A stretch of 64,000 nucleotides of DNA from Eggerthella sp. CAG:298. Lineage in GTDB: Bacteria; Actinomycetota; Coriobacteriia; Coriobacteriales; Eggerthellaceae. The notes beneath the pieces were generated by a model that was given only the letters and a program-made list of their open reading frames with translations, was not told where the DNA came from and did not search any database. Position numbers and translations under genes: made by a program. Numbering within the stretch: the first letter of the stretch is position 1; the number at the start of each line of letters is the position of its first letter. The stretch covers positions 77,487-141,486 of the forward strand of contig FR895150.1 in assembly GCA_000435675.1 (NCBI GenBank). The letters run 5' to 3'. Positions 29,837 through 38,328 of this stretch are shown here, in pieces.

Positions 29837-30330
29837 GAGCAAATTTCTTTCTTCTTCTGCTTGTTCTGTGCTCGCTTGGCAGCAAAGAACGCTTTAAGTA
29901 TGCTAGCGCATTCATCTTCAAGTACGCCAGCTTCAACGGCGAACGTGTGATTAAGACGCGTGTCGCGATGTATCTCGTAGAGACTGCCGAGCGCGCCGGC
30001 CTTCGGGTCGGCAGCACCATAGACGCAGCGTGCGATGCGCGCTTGATGCATGAGTCCTGCGCACATGATGCACGGTTCGAGCGTTACATAGACCGTGCAG
30101 TCGGAGAGGCGCCAGGCATCGAGTGCTTTTGCAGCAGCAAGCAAAGCGCTGAACTCTGCGTGCCCTGCAGGATTGCGATCGGTCTCGCGTGTGTTGTGAG
30201 CGCGAGCGATCACTTCGCCGTTGCATACCACGACCGCCCCGATCGGTACTTCACCTGCTTCTTCAGCAAGACGAGCTTCAGCGAGTGCGAGGCGCATGTA
30301 GTCTTGGTCGTTAGTTTGGGATATTTCCAT
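29833..30330 (-). CDS. tadA: tRNA-specific adenosine deaminase
   Basis: A 165-residue zinc deaminase that converts the wobble adenosine of tRNA-Arg(ACG) to inosine. The 'AGHAEF' motif holds H57 and catalytic E59, and 'LEPCIMCAG' holds C87 and C90. The C-terminus is lysine-rich. Its start is only 37 bp from the divergent tRNA-Ser(UGA) gene. The four-base overlap with ispE indicates one transcript. Confidence 0.94.
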   Translation of the reverse strand: MEISQTNDQDYMRLALAEARLAEEAGEVPIGAVVVCNGEVIARAHNTRETDRNPAGHAEFSALLAAAKALDAWRLSDCTVYVTLEPCIMCAGLMHQARIARCVYGAADPKAGALGSLYEIHRDTRLNHTFAVEAGVLEDECASILKAFFAAKRAQNKQKKKEICS

Positions 30331-30367
30331 TATTATGTGCTATCCTAGTGGTCGCAGTTTTGCATAC

Positions 30368-30455
30368 GGAGGAATGGCTGAGCGGTTGAAAGCGGCGGTC
30401 TTGAAAACCGTTGTACCGAGAGGTACCGTGGGTTCGAATCCTACTTCCTCCGCCA
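30368..30455 (+). tRNA. tRNA-Ser(UGA)
   Basis: The acceptor stem GGAGGAA (30368-30374) pairs with TTCCTCC (30445-30451), followed by G and an encoded CCA. The anticodon loop CTTGAAA gives anticodon UGA. A long variable arm (TACCGAGAGGTA region) and GGTTCGAATCC T-arm are present, as expected for class II serine tRNA. Confidence 0.97.
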
Positions 30456-30465
30456 CTGTTTTCTC

Positions 30466-30497
30466 AGGTCACACGTATTTTTCGTGTGACCTTTCTT
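30466..30497 (+). terminator. Terminator after tRNA-Ser(UGA)
   Basis: A perfect 10-bp stem (AGGTCACACG with CGTGTGACCT) around a TATTTTT loop is followed by TTCTT, 10 bp after the tRNA CCA. Confidence 0.8.
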
Positions 30498-30531
30498 ATT
30501 GGCGAGGAGCGATGCGGTGCCCAGGGCTTCT

Positions 30532-31455
30532 CTATGATTTCAACAGGTCGATCAATGGGTTTTGCGTGGTGGGGAAGAACGTGTCCTTCACATAATCAAG
30601 GGGCATTTCACGTCCGATCCATAGGCGTTCGCCGATAGCGGCTTGTTGCATAAACATGCCCGATCCATCGATGACCTTGTTTCCGTTGGCACGCCCTAGT
30701 TCTACGAATTGGGTGTCACGCGGCACGTATACCACGTCTGCCATGATCAAGTCTTTGTGGAGCATGTCTTGGGAAACCAGACAGCCGGGAACTTCAGGTG
30801 TGCCTACGCTGGTTGCATTGACGAGCAGTGCGGAATCGTCGATAGAAGCGCGCAATTGCTCTTCGTCTTCCAAATCGTAGAGCACCACCTTGCAGGGGGA
30901 GTGGTCCTTGAGACGCTCGATCAGTTCCTCGGCACCAGTGAAGAATTCATCTTTCCTGTTGAAGATATCGATCTCGGCTACGCCATCGAGCGCTGCTTGG
31001 GTAACGAGCGCGGATCCCGCTCCGCCTGCTCCCATGACCGTGATCTTCTTTCCGCGGATGTCCACACCATTGAGCACCAGATTACGCATGAATGCGGCGC
31101 CATCGGCGTTATCGCCAAGGGAGCGTCCATCTTGAATGACGACGGTGTTCACCGCCCCCATGATCTCGGCAGCTTCAGAGACTTCGTCGAGAAAGGGCAG
31201 AACGAAGGTCTTGCAGGGGGTGGTCACGTTATAGCCGAGAAAGCCCATGGCGGCCATGCCGCGCACGGTGTCCTCCAGACGATCGTTGTCTACATCAAAG
31301 GCGATATAGGCATAGTCGAGCCCAAGATGCTCGAACACAGCGTTGTGAATCTTGGGTGAACCTGAATTTTGTACGGGGCTTCCGATCAGCCCGATCAGTT
31401 TCGTTGCTCCGCTGATGCGTCCGGAGTGCTGCATAGCTTTAGCCACCTCAATCAT
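30532..31455 (-). CDS. aroE: Shikimate dehydrogenase family protein
   Basis: A 307-residue enzyme reducing 3-dehydroshikimate to shikimate with NAD(P)H. The substrate-binding lysine is in 'NVTTPCK'. The Rossmann motif is 'VMGAGGAGSALV', and the C-terminal 'DGSGMFMQQAAIG' is conserved. The usual 'NTDG' motif reads 'NADG', which keeps the catalytic aspartate but changes the neighbour. It lies 60 bp downstream of aroK on the same strand. A quinate/shikimate dehydrogenase role is an alternative. Confidence 0.9.
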   Translation of the reverse strand: MIEVAKAMQHSGRISGATKLIGLIGSPVQNSGSPKIHNAVFEHLGLDYAYIAFDVDNDRLEDTVRGMAAMGFLGYNVTTPCKTFVLPFLDEVSEAAEIMGAVNTVVIQDGRSLGDNADGAAFMRNLVLNGVDIRGKKITVMGAGGAGSALVTQAALDGVAEIDIFNRKDEFFTGAEELIERLKDHSPCKVVLYDLEDEEQLRASIDDSALLVNATSVGTPEVPGCLVSQDMLHKDLIMADVVYVPRDTQFVELGRANGNKVIDGSGMFMQQAAIGERLWIGREMPLDYVKDTFFPTTQNPLIDLLKS

Positions 31456-31515
31456 TAGAATTTAGTCGTATATGAAATTTTAGACTAAGTCTATACAGAA
31501 TAGGCGGCATTTGCG

Positions 31516-32028
31516 TTAAACCAAAGAAAGCATATCCGTGAGCTTGTGGGCTGCGTCGCGTACGGAGAGCCCATCGATATCAAGCACGATGTCGGCGTAT
31601 TTCTCATACAGCGGCGTACGCTCTTCGTAGAGATCGAACAGCGAGCCCGTGCCGCTTTTCATGACAACGCCGCGTTCATGCAGGCCGCCTAAGCGATTCT
31701 TCAGTTCGTCGTAAGAAACACGCAGGTAAACTACGGGACCAAGGGTGGCAAGATGGGTCATGGCGCCATCGGAATAGACTGCCGAACCACCCGTAGCGAT
31801 AACGCTTCGCTGCGCTTCAAGGGTGCTCAAAACCTCGTTTTCAACTTCGATGAAACCTTCAGGACCAAGAGCATCGATGATCTTCTGCAGGGTCTTATCG
31901 CTCTGGTTCTGGATGAGCAAGTCGGCATCGATGAAGTTGTAGTTCATGATCTTCGCGAGCACGACACCGAGCGTCGATTTTCCTGCGCCAGGCATTCCGA
32001 TAAGGGTGATGCAGCTTGTCTGATCCAT
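31516..32028 (-). CDS. aroK: Shikimate kinase
   Basis: A 170-residue enzyme phosphorylating shikimate in chorismate synthesis. Walker A 'GMPGAGKST' is at 11-19, the shikimate-binding aspartate lies in 'FIDADLLI', and 'ATGGSAVY' matches the GGG/GGS substrate motif. 'EERTPLYEKYAD' is the adenine/lid region. Paired with aroE downstream, it suggests a small aromatic amino acid operon. Confidence 0.92.
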   Translation of the reverse strand: MDQTSCITLIGMPGAGKSTLGVVLAKIMNYNFIDADLLIQNQSDKTLQKIIDALGPEGFIEVENEVLSTLEAQRSVIATGGSAVYSDGAMTHLATLGPVVYLRVSYDELKNRLGGLHERGVVMKSGTGSLFDLYEERTPLYEKYADIVLDIDGLSVRDAAHKLTDMLSLV

Positions 32029-32185
32029 TGCGATTCCTTTTCTTCGTAGACTGCTGTTGTGTTCGTTCGTATCAACTATAGCACGCAGATAGGTTCAAAC
32101 GATAAACAGCGGGTAAACAGTGGTGGCCGCGAGATCAGAACTTGCAGGCTGCATGCTGAAAAATGTCGAACGATCGGGTAGTTTG

Positions 32186-34144
32186 TCATCGGGCGCCGCC
32201 TCCGCCACCGAAGCCGCCGCCTCCGCCACCGGAGAATCCGCCGACGAAGCCGCCGCCGCTTGAGAAGTTGCCCGACGCAGCCGATTGAACCGCTGCAACC
32301 GATTGGTTGATCGAGCTTGCGAAGCTGTTGGCGAAGCTTGGCATGCCATTCGTCATCGAGTGGGTCGAGTAGATGTACCACCAGGGCACATAGTAGCTCG
32401 AAGCGGCAAGCGTGGCATCTTCCGTGAATAGCTCAGGCACGGTGTCGCGCAGCTCATCGATCACTTCATCAGCGACGCCGAAGAGGTACGCGTAAACGAG
32501 GAATTCACCCCATACCTTAATGTCGAGGACAGGGCGTTCCTTCAGGCGTGAGAAATCCTTCAGCCAACGCTTGAGCGCCTCGCACTTGGCATAAGCGTCG
32601 GCACCTTTTTGGGTGCGGCGTTCCATGAAACGGCTGATGATGAGCAAGAAGACCATCGTGATAACGCCAGGAATTACCATGAGGAAGTTATCGAAGAACA
32701 TCGAGATGAGTATGACGATCACGAATGCTGCGATGCCAACGGCGGTCATGGTGGCGCGCTTCGCCTTGGAATAGGGCTCGAAGTACTGTCCGTTGATCGT
32801 ACGCGCGGTCACTTCTCCCTGCCAATCGGCAAGCTTGTCGCTGAAGGTGGACGGATTCTTCTTCGCGTATTCATTGATGGACGAGAGCCATACCGACTCT
32901 GCACCTTCGCCGATCGTATCGAAGAGGAAGTTGAAGGCGAGGCGATCGATCTCCTTGGTGATCTTCGACTCATAGCCAGGTGCTCGCGAGAGATAGTAAT
33001 CCTCCACTGTTTTGCTACCGAGCAAGCCATCCTTCTCGTAGCTCGCTTTATTGATGAGCACTGCACCGAGGTTCACCAGGTTGAGCAGCGTGACGGTAAG
33101 ATCGCTGTTCTCAGGCTTGTCGAAGCGCATGATGCGACCGACAACAGCGGGGTGTTCGCCTTTAACAGGAACATCGCGCCAGTATTTTTCGGTGAAGGTA
33201 GGTTTGAGCTCCTTGCCATAGCGATTGAACGACCAGAGCGCCCAGATACAAATTGCAAGGCAGGCAACCACGATCGCGATGAGCGAGACGAGCATGGTGA
33301 TGCGTTGTTGGTTCGCCTGGTCGGCAAAGGATTGTTCTTCGCTCTTGATGGTATCGAGGTGCGCTATGTCAAAGTGCGCATTCGGGTCTTTTTGGGTGAC
33401 GCCGCTGAACCATCCTGGATCGCAGGCAACACGGATCTCAGCATAACTGCCGGCGCTCAGATGAGGAACGTCGCAGGTGATCTGACCAGTAGTGTCGTCG
33501 ATCGCGACCGTTGCATCGAGCGGACCATGTCCCCAGGCAGAAATCGTTTCGCCCTTCACGATCTTCTCGCCTGCAGGTACGGGCATGTTCAGGGTAAGCG
33601 AGATGTTGTCGGAGTCTTCTGCCCAGCCTTTGCCGACGAACTGCCAGTAGAGTTCGGCGGTGTCGTTATAGATCTGAACCGCATTCAGAACACGATAGTT
33701 GAGGGTGACCGTGGCTTCTTCATCGTCGAAGTTGTAGAACACATAAACGGCATCTTCGGCGCCGTCAAATGAATAAGCCGCCTTGCTGGGCCCGCCAGCA
33801 CTTCGCCAACTTGTTTGGAAAGGAACAGAGGGGAGCGTGGTCGTCTTTCCACCTGCGGTCACCTTGACGCTTTCGATCTCGATTCCTGCTCCGCTGGGAA
33901 GATTGTTGAAGTTCCACCAAACTGCCGTGAAGCTGCCATCAAAATCGAACGTGCGGTCTTCGCTCACGGAAAGGTCGCCTGCGCTATCGGCACTTGCTTC
34001 GATCTGCACATCGGGCATCGTGTAGGATTTCGCAAACGCAGCGGTAGGGCTGCTGGTAAGGCAGAAGCCAACGCTAAGACAAAATGCCAGAACAAGCACA
34101 ATGTGCAAAAGATGGTTTCTTTGAAGGTATGAACGGTTTTGCAC
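32186..34144 (-). CDS. DUF2207 membrane protein
   Basis: A 652-residue predicted membrane protein. A signal peptide (about 1-38) precedes an extracellular beta-rich DUF2207 domain. Membrane helices lie near 285-305 and in a pair around 480-520. The protein ends in a glycine-rich tail of FSGGGGGGFGGGG type, which is typical of the family. GTG 34144 is the start because AAGGAGG precedes it by 6 nt. The promoter of the divergent tRNA-Ser(GCU) overlaps its ribosome site. Function is unknown. Confidence 0.85.
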   Translation of the reverse strand: MQNRSYLQRNHLLHIVLVLAFCLSVGFCLTSSPTAAFAKSYTMPDVQIEASADSAGDLSVSEDRTFDFDGSFTAVWWNFNNLPSGAGIEIESVKVTAGGKTTTLPSVPFQTSWRSAGGPSKAAYSFDGAEDAVYVFYNFDDEEATVTLNYRVLNAVQIYNDTAELYWQFVGKGWAEDSDNISLTLNMPVPAGEKIVKGETISAWGHGPLDATVAIDDTTGQITCDVPHLSAGSYAEIRVACDPGWFSGVTQKDPNAHFDIAHLDTIKSEEQSFADQANQQRITMLVSLIAIVVACLAICIWALWSFNRYGKELKPTFTEKYWRDVPVKGEHPAVVGRIMRFDKPENSDLTVTLLNLVNLGAVLINKASYEKDGLLGSKTVEDYYLSRAPGYESKITKEIDRLAFNFLFDTIGEGAESVWLSSINEYAKKNPSTFSDKLADWQGEVTARTINGQYFEPYSKAKRATMTAVGIAAFVIVILISMFFDNFLMVIPGVITMVFLLIISRFMERRTQKGADAYAKCEALKRWLKDFSRLKERPVLDIKVWGEFLVYAYLFGVADEVIDELRDTVPELFTEDATLAASSYYVPWWYIYSTHSMTNGMPSFANSFASSINQSVAAVQSAASGNFSSGGGFVGGFSGGGGGGFGGGGGAR

Positions 34145-34155
34145 CAGTGTCCTCC

Positions 34156-34184
34156 TTGCAAGTTCACCGCTCTGGCGGTATCAT
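34156..34184 (+). promoter_or_regulatory. Promoter of tRNA-Ser(GCU)
   Basis: The -35 TTGCAA (34156-34161) and -10 TATCAT (34179-34184) are separated by exactly 17 bp. The mature tRNA begins 21 bp after the -10. Confidence 0.75.
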
Positions 34185-34204
34185 TTCAACTTGTCTGCAA
34201 AAGT

Positions 34205-34295
34205 GGAGAGCTGACCGAGAGGCCGAAGGTGCTCGCCTGCTAAGCGAGTATACCCCAAAAGGGTATCTGGGGTTCGAATCCCCAGCTCTCCGCCA
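34205..34295 (+). tRNA. tRNA-Ser(GCU)
   Basis: The acceptor GGAGAGC pairs with GCTCTCC, then G and encoded CCA. The anticodon stem CTCGC/GCGAG encloses CTGCTAA, giving anticodon GCU. A long variable arm (TACCCC/GGGGTA type) is present. A run of six T follows directly. Confidence 0.97.
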
Positions 34296-34604
34296 CTTTT
34301 TTCTTATGTTTTCCCAGGTAGCACCCATTATAACATCCGCTAGCTCCCGCTAATTCCCGATATTTTATGCAGCAAATCTACCTGCGGTTACGTATTTTGT
34401 TAGCCTTGGCTGAAAAGTAACAATGCAGCAAAATGCAGCAGAGATCCAACGAATAACAGCACCTAATCAGTGTCGTTCTTTCGTCGATATGCTAGCGGAG
34501 AACTACGCTTTCATCTTGGACAGTTTTGGGAGACAAAGAAGGGCACCCTTCGGAAAGAGCGCCCTTCAAGTTACTTCACCGCTTATTGTTTATTCGAGAG
34601 CTAA
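34296..34604. other. Gene-less region 3' of tRNA-Ser(GCU), possible integration remnant
   Basis: I find no convincing gene in this 309-bp stretch. It holds three copies of ATGCAGCA (34367, 34423 and 34433) and an imperfect internal repeat of the form GCTAGCTCCCGCTAATTCCCG. Repeats next to a tRNA 3' end resemble att-site arm sites left by an integrated element. No integrase frame survives, so this is speculative. The right end carries the terminator of the leftward flavin-protein gene. Confidence 0.4.
34533..34568 (-). terminator. Terminator of the pyridoxamine oxidase-like gene
   Basis: Read on the minus strand, GAAGGGC and GCCCTTC form a 7-bp stem with a 16-nt loop, followed by TTTGTCT. The T-run is modest. 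Confidence 0.5.
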
Positions 34605-35009
34605 TCAGAGTTCGATGATGCGTTCTGACCCATCGATGTCAGCGATCTTCGCGATGCCATTCTTCACAGAGAAGAACGTGAGGCGGGGATCGTTGGGACC
34701 CTCGTAGGTTTCGCCGAGGCCGGTCATGTGCTCATAGCCTGCGATGCGCGTTGCTTCGCTCACGATATCTTCCAGATCGGCTTCGCCCGTTACTACGATC
34801 CAAGGCTGTCCCGGATGCCAACCCGATGCTTCGAACTTAGGGTTCGCCTCGAGCTGAGCATAGACATCTTTATTGGTCGCAGTGCAGAACCACAGCTTAC
34901 CACCGTCTTCAGCCGCGAAGCTGAACGGACGAACGTGCGGTTGATCGCCTTCGCAGGTTGCAAAGAACCAGGCCGGAATATTGGTTAAGTAGTCGATCAC
35001 TTCATCCAT
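34605..35009 (-). CDS. Pyridoxamine 5'-phosphate oxidase-related flavin-binding protein
   Basis: A 134-residue split-barrel protein. The features 'IPAWFFATCEGDQPHVRPFS', 'LWFCTATNKDVYAQLEANP' and 'WIVVTGEADL' match small FMN-binding proteins of the PNPOx-like fold. These are common in anaerobic Actinobacteria, often without a known substrate. It is not a true PdxH, which is much longer. It lies 10 bp downstream of ecfT, so it may ride on the ECF operon. The neighbouring RibU-like S component makes a flavin link attractive but unproven. Confidence 0.88.
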   Translation of the reverse strand: MDEVIDYLTNIPAWFFATCEGDQPHVRPFSFAAEDGGKLWFCTATNKDVYAQLEANPKFEASGWHPGQPWIVVTGEADLEDIVSEATRIAGYEHMTGLGETYEGPNDPRLTFFSVKNGIAKIADIDGSERIIEL

Positions 35010-35019
35010 GTGTTGCTCC

Positions 35020-35835
35020 TTACAGTCCGAATGATCCCATGACGATATTAACTAGAATAACGCAGGCAAGCCCGCATACTAAATAGAGAAGACCACCTAG
35101 ATCGCATTTCTGAAACCGAAGCTCATGGAGCGAGGTGCGGTTGGCGCCACCATGGTAGCAGCGAGCATCCATGCCGAGCGAGAGCGTTTCTGCATGGCGA
35201 AATGCGCTCGTGAACAGCGGCACGATGAGCGCCACCATCATCGAGAAGGTGCCACGCGCGTTCGTTTTGAAGTTCGCGCCACGCGACATCTGCGCGCGAT
35301 AGATGGTCTGAAGTTCAGTGGCGAACTGCGGCAAGAAGCGCAGCGCGATGCCCATCATGGTCGCAAGTTCGTGGGCGGGAACGCCGAAGCGTTTGAAGGG
35401 CTTCAGTAGCTCCTCAAAGCCGTCGGTGATATTGAGCGTGGTGGTCGAGAGCGTGAGCAGGCTCATGCCGAGCAAGAGGAGCGTAAGGCGGATCACGATG
35501 AACAAGCATTGATTCAATCCTTGTTCGCTGATGCAGATGATGCCGAATTGAAAATAGATCTGACCGCCTTGCACAAAGAAGATGTTCAACAGACCGGTGA
35601 ATACCACCAGAATAGCGAGGGGCGCGATGCTCACGAAGGCCTGCTTGATCGATATCTTCGCGAAGAAGAACATGCCGAACGTGAATAGCGCTGCCACGGC
35701 GAGCGCAACGTAGCTCTGCGCCGCGAACACGACCACCATGAACAGGATCGAAAGCAGGAGCTTTGCACGAGGATCCATGCGATGCACGACCGAATCGCGC
35801 GAGATGTATCGTCCGAAGATGGTCTGCAGGTTCAC
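35020..35835 (-). CDS. ecfT: ECF transporter T component
   Basis: A 271-residue membrane scaffold joining the S component to the two ATPases. It has about five to six hydrophobic segments. The two coupling motifs are 'AQMSRGANF' near 186 and 'GMDARCYHGG' near 222. It starts 3 bp after ecfA2 ends. With the three genes upstream it forms a complete ECF module. Confidence 0.94.
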   Translation of the reverse strand: MNLQTIFGRYISRDSVVHRMDPRAKLLLSILFMVVVFAAQSYVALAVAALFTFGMFFFAKISIKQAFVSIAPLAILVVFTGLLNIFFVQGGQIYFQFGIICISEQGLNQCLFIVIRLTLLLLGMSLLTLSTTTLNITDGFEELLKPFKRFGVPAHELATMMGIALRFLPQFATELQTIYRAQMSRGANFKTNARGTFSMMVALIVPLFTSAFRHAETLSLGMDARCYHGGANRTSLHELRFQKCDLGGLLYLVCGLACVILVNIVMGSFGL

Positions 35836-35838
35836 GGC

Positions 35839-36708
35839 TTACCTGCTTTCTAAGAGGGCAACGAGGTGCTCGGCTAGCGTTTCGGGGGAGTAGAGTCCCT
35901 CTTCGAGCGGTACGCCAAGCTCGCGCAGTTCGTTGGCCATGCGCTGAGCGTGCGGGACGCCAAGGCCAATCTGGCGCAGCTCAACAGGATGAGAGAATAC
36001 TTCTTCAGGGGTACCCAAAAATGCGATCTCGCCTCGATCGAGCACGAGCACACGGTCGGCCAAGCGCGCGATATCGTTCATGTTGTGGGAAACCATCACG
36101 AGCGTGATGCCGCGTTTATGCAGGCGATCGATGAAGCCGAGGAATTCATTGCGCGAAGCAGGGTCGAGGCCAGCCACCGGTTCATCGAGCACGAGGGTGG
36201 TCGGTCGCATGGCGAGCACACCTGCAAAGGCGACGCGGCGCTGTTGTCCGCCAGAGAGCTCGAAAGGAGAACGGTCCTTGAAGGTTTCATAGTCAAGTTC
36301 GACTAGCTCGATCGCGTCCTTCACACGCTGTTCGACCTCTGTTGCATCGAGGCCCAAGTTGCGAGGGCCAAACGCCACGTCTTCATAGACGGTTGCTGCG
36401 AAGAGCTGGTTTTCGGGATACTGGAAGACAACGCCGATGTCGCCACGGGCTTCGTTAGCGGTCTTCTTGTCGGCAAGGTCTTGTCCGTCCCAGAGCACCT
36501 TACCGCGCGTGGGGTTGATCACGCCGTTCAGGTGCAGCACAAGCGTGGATTTCCCTGATCCAGTGTGGCCAGCGATCGCCAAGAATTCACCATCGGCGAT
36601 TTCGAAGGATATGTCGTTCAAGGCCCAAAGGGGTTCTTGACCTTCTTTGATCTGGCGTTTCGTTAGAGGTGTGTAGGTGTAGCTGACGTGTTCGAATACA
36701 AGAGCCAT
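35839..36708 (-). CDS. ecfA2: ECF transporter ATP-binding protein EcfA2
   Basis: A 289-residue ABC ATPase. Walker A is 'GHTGSGKST', the Q-loop region 'VVFQYPENQLFAATVYEDVAFGP' (in part) is characteristic of EcfA proteins, the signature is 'LSGGQQRRVAFAG', and Walker B/D-loop is 'LVLDEPVAGLDP'. An extended insertion ('PLTKRQIKEGQEPLWALNDI') near the N-terminus is typical of the A2 subunit. Its first 46 nt overlap the end of ecfA1. Confidence 0.94.
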   Translation of the reverse strand: MALVFEHVSYTYTPLTKRQIKEGQEPLWALNDISFEIADGEFLAIAGHTGSGKSTLVLHLNGVINPTRGKVLWDGQDLADKKTANEARGDIGVVFQYPENQLFAATVYEDVAFGPRNLGLDATEVEQRVKDAIELVELDYETFKDRSPFELSGGQQRRVAFAGVLAMRPTTLVLDEPVAGLDPASRNEFLGFIDRLHKRGITLVMVSHNMNDIARLADRVLVLDRGEIAFLGTPEEVFSHPVELRQIGLGVPHAQRMANELRELGVPLEEGLYSPETLAEHLVALLESR

Positions 36709-37505
36709 AACGCCTCCTTCAAAGGTTCGCGATCGACGAAGGTGGGAATATCGATGCCTTTGTCTTGCAAAAGACGGGAGAGTTGCGTTGCGAAAGGTAT
36801 GTCGAGGTTAAGCTTGCGCAACTCGGCATCTTGCGTGAGCACCTCTTCGGGGGTGCCATCGAGCACGATCTTGCCTTCGCGCAATACGAGCACGCGATCG
36901 GCTTCGGCGGCCTCTTCCATGTAGTGGGTGATCATGACGATGGTCATGCCCTGTGCATGCAGTTCCTTGCATACGCGCATGAGTCCGCGCCTGCCGCGCG
37001 GATCGAGCATGGCTGAAGCTTCGTCGAAGATGAGGATCTGCGGCTCCATGGCCAAGATGCCTGCGATCGCGACACGTTGCTTCTGGCCGCCAGAAAGTGC
37101 GTTGGTCTCGCGCTTCTCGAAGCCGGTCAAGCCAACTTGTGCAAGCGCTGCTTCAACACGTTCGCGCAGTTCTGGATTGGGAATGCCAAGGTTCTCAGGA
37201 CCGAATGCCACATCGTTTTCGACCAGGCTCGCTACGATCTGATCATCGGGGTTCTGGAATACCGAGCCTGCTTTCGAGCGGATAGCAAATGTATTTTGGG
37301 CATCGGAGGTGATGAGCCCATCAACCTTCACCTCGCCTTTATCGGGTAGCAGCAATGCGTTGATCAATTTCGCAAACGTGGATTTGCCCGAGCCATTAGC
37401 ACCGAGCACGCACACGAATTGACCTTGCGGAATCTCTACCGAAAGGTCCTCGAGCACATAGCTTTCGTTCGTGTAGGTAAAGGAGACGTCTTCGAAGGAG
37501 ATCAT
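36663..37505 (-). CDS. ecfA1: ECF transporter ATP-binding protein EcfA1
   Basis: A 280-residue ABC ATPase and partner of EcfA2. Walker A is 'GANGSGKST', the Q-loop is 'SVFQNPDDQIVASLVENDVA', the signature is 'LSGGQKQRVAIAG', and Walker B is 'LIFDEASAMLDPRGR'. It starts immediately after the S-component stop. The 46-nt overlap with ecfA2 implies tight translational coupling. Confidence 0.94.
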   Translation of the reverse strand: MISFEDVSFTYTNESYVLEDLSVEIPQGQFVCVLGANGSGKSTFAKLINALLLPDKGEVKVDGLITSDAQNTFAIRSKAGSVFQNPDDQIVASLVENDVAFGPENLGIPNPELRERVEAALAQVGLTGFEKRETNALSGGQKQRVAIAGILAMEPQILIFDEASAMLDPRGRRGLMRVCKELHAQGMTIVMITHYMEEAAEADRVLVLREGKIVLDGTPEEVLTQDAELRKLNLDIPFATQLSRLLQDKGIDIPTFVDREPLKEALWLLYSNTSATPTHL

Positions 37506-38093
37506 CTAGGCGCGACCCTTCTTCTGATCCTTCTTTGGCGTGATCAGGTTCGAGATCGACTTGTAGATGATGAGCGTGAGGACGGAATTGAGCGCGCCCT
37601 TCAAGAGGTTGAACGGAATGAGAATCGGCACGATCATCGCGATTACGGCATCGAGCGGTACGCCGAGCCATGCGGGCGTGATGACCAGATTGCCGAGCAC
37701 CGCGCCGACAACTGCCAGCAACGTGCCAACGACCAGCGCGATGATAGCGCCAGCGAACGTATGCATGCGTTTGTAGATGAGCGCGGCAGGCAAAACGTAG
37801 AAGAGCACTACGATGATGTTCATAACCGCACCACTGAAGTCTGCCATGAGCAGGCCATGGAGGATAGCGGTGAGGATGCCGACCGCAACACCGCCACCAG
37901 GACCATAGGCGAAGCCAGCCACCATGGCAGGCATGTTCGAGGCATCGAACTTGAGCCAGGTTACGCCAGGAAGCAGAGGGAACTCGATGAATGAGAGCAG
38001 TACGCCAATGGCGGTCATGAGCGCCATGGTAACGAGCTGGCGTGTGCTCCATTTGTTCGTGTTTGCAGTTGTGTTCGTTGGCGTTCCGGCCAT
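37506..38093 (-). CDS. ECF transporter S component, RibU-like
   Basis: A 195-residue membrane protein with about six helices. The N-terminal 'LVTMALMTAIGVLLSFIEFP', central 'LKFDASNMPAMVAGFAYGP' and C-terminal 'IPFNLLKGALNSVLTLIIYK' fit riboflavin-type (RibU) S components. The specificity call is by family resemblance. No FMN riboswitch is possible in the 69-bp leader, since a tRNA and its terminator occupy that space. AGGAGGAA precedes ATG 38093. Confidence 0.85.
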   Translation of the reverse strand: MAGTPTNTTANTNKWSTRQLVTMALMTAIGVLLSFIEFPLLPGVTWLKFDASNMPAMVAGFAYGPGGGVAVGILTAILHGLLMADFSGAVMNIIVVLFYVLPAALIYKRMHTFAGAIIALVVGTLLAVVGAVLGNLVITPAWLGVPLDAVIAMIVPILIPFNLLKGALNSVLTLIIYKSISNLITPKKDQKKGRA

Positions 38094-38122
38094 TGAGTTC
38101 CTCCTGAGATCTGTCTACACAT

Positions 38123-38153
38123 AAAAAAGAATACGACATCCGCCGTATTCTTT
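38123..38153 (-). terminator. Terminator of tRNA-Arg
   Basis: On the minus strand, AAAGAATACG and CGTATTCTTT form a perfect 10-bp stem followed by TTT. It lies between tRNA-Arg and the S-component gene. Confidence 0.85.
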
Positions 38154-38162
38154 AAGTTACTG

Positions 38163-38238
38163 TGGCGCCCCCGAGAGGACTTGAACCTCCGACGCACGGT
38201 TTAGGAAACCGACGCTCTATCCGCTGAGCTACGGGGGC
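38163..38238 (-). tRNA. tRNA-Arg(CCU)
   Basis: On the minus strand the acceptor GCCCCCG pairs with CGGGGGC, then G and encoded CCA. The anticodon loop TTCCTAA gives anticodon CCU. The D-arm TAGCTCAGCGG and T-arm GAGGTTCAAGTCCTC are canonical. Confidence 0.96.
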
Positions 38239-38279
38239 GTGCGAATAACGGTTCAATCATTCTAGCACGAAGCCCTTTG

Positions 38280-38302
38280 CGATCGAGGTCCATCCTCGAT
38301 CG
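38280..38302 (-). terminator. Hairpin downstream of pknB
   Basis: A perfect 9-bp stem (CGATCGAGG with CCTCGATCG) lies 27 bp after the pknB stop. There is no T-run on the minus strand, so it may be an mRNA 3' stabilising or processing structure rather than a true terminator. Confidence 0.45.
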
Positions 38303-38328
38303 TTGTAGTTATTCGGACAGAATCAGGC

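Noticed and set aside
34423..34707. A 94-codon plus-strand open frame after tRNA-Ser(GCU)
   Set aside because: It runs into the antisense of the well-supported flavin-binding gene and begins inside the ATGCAGCA repeats.
38094..38162. An FMN riboswitch ahead of the RibU-like S component
   Set aside because: The 69-bp space is filled by a tRNA terminator and a ribosome site, too small for the FMN aptamer.
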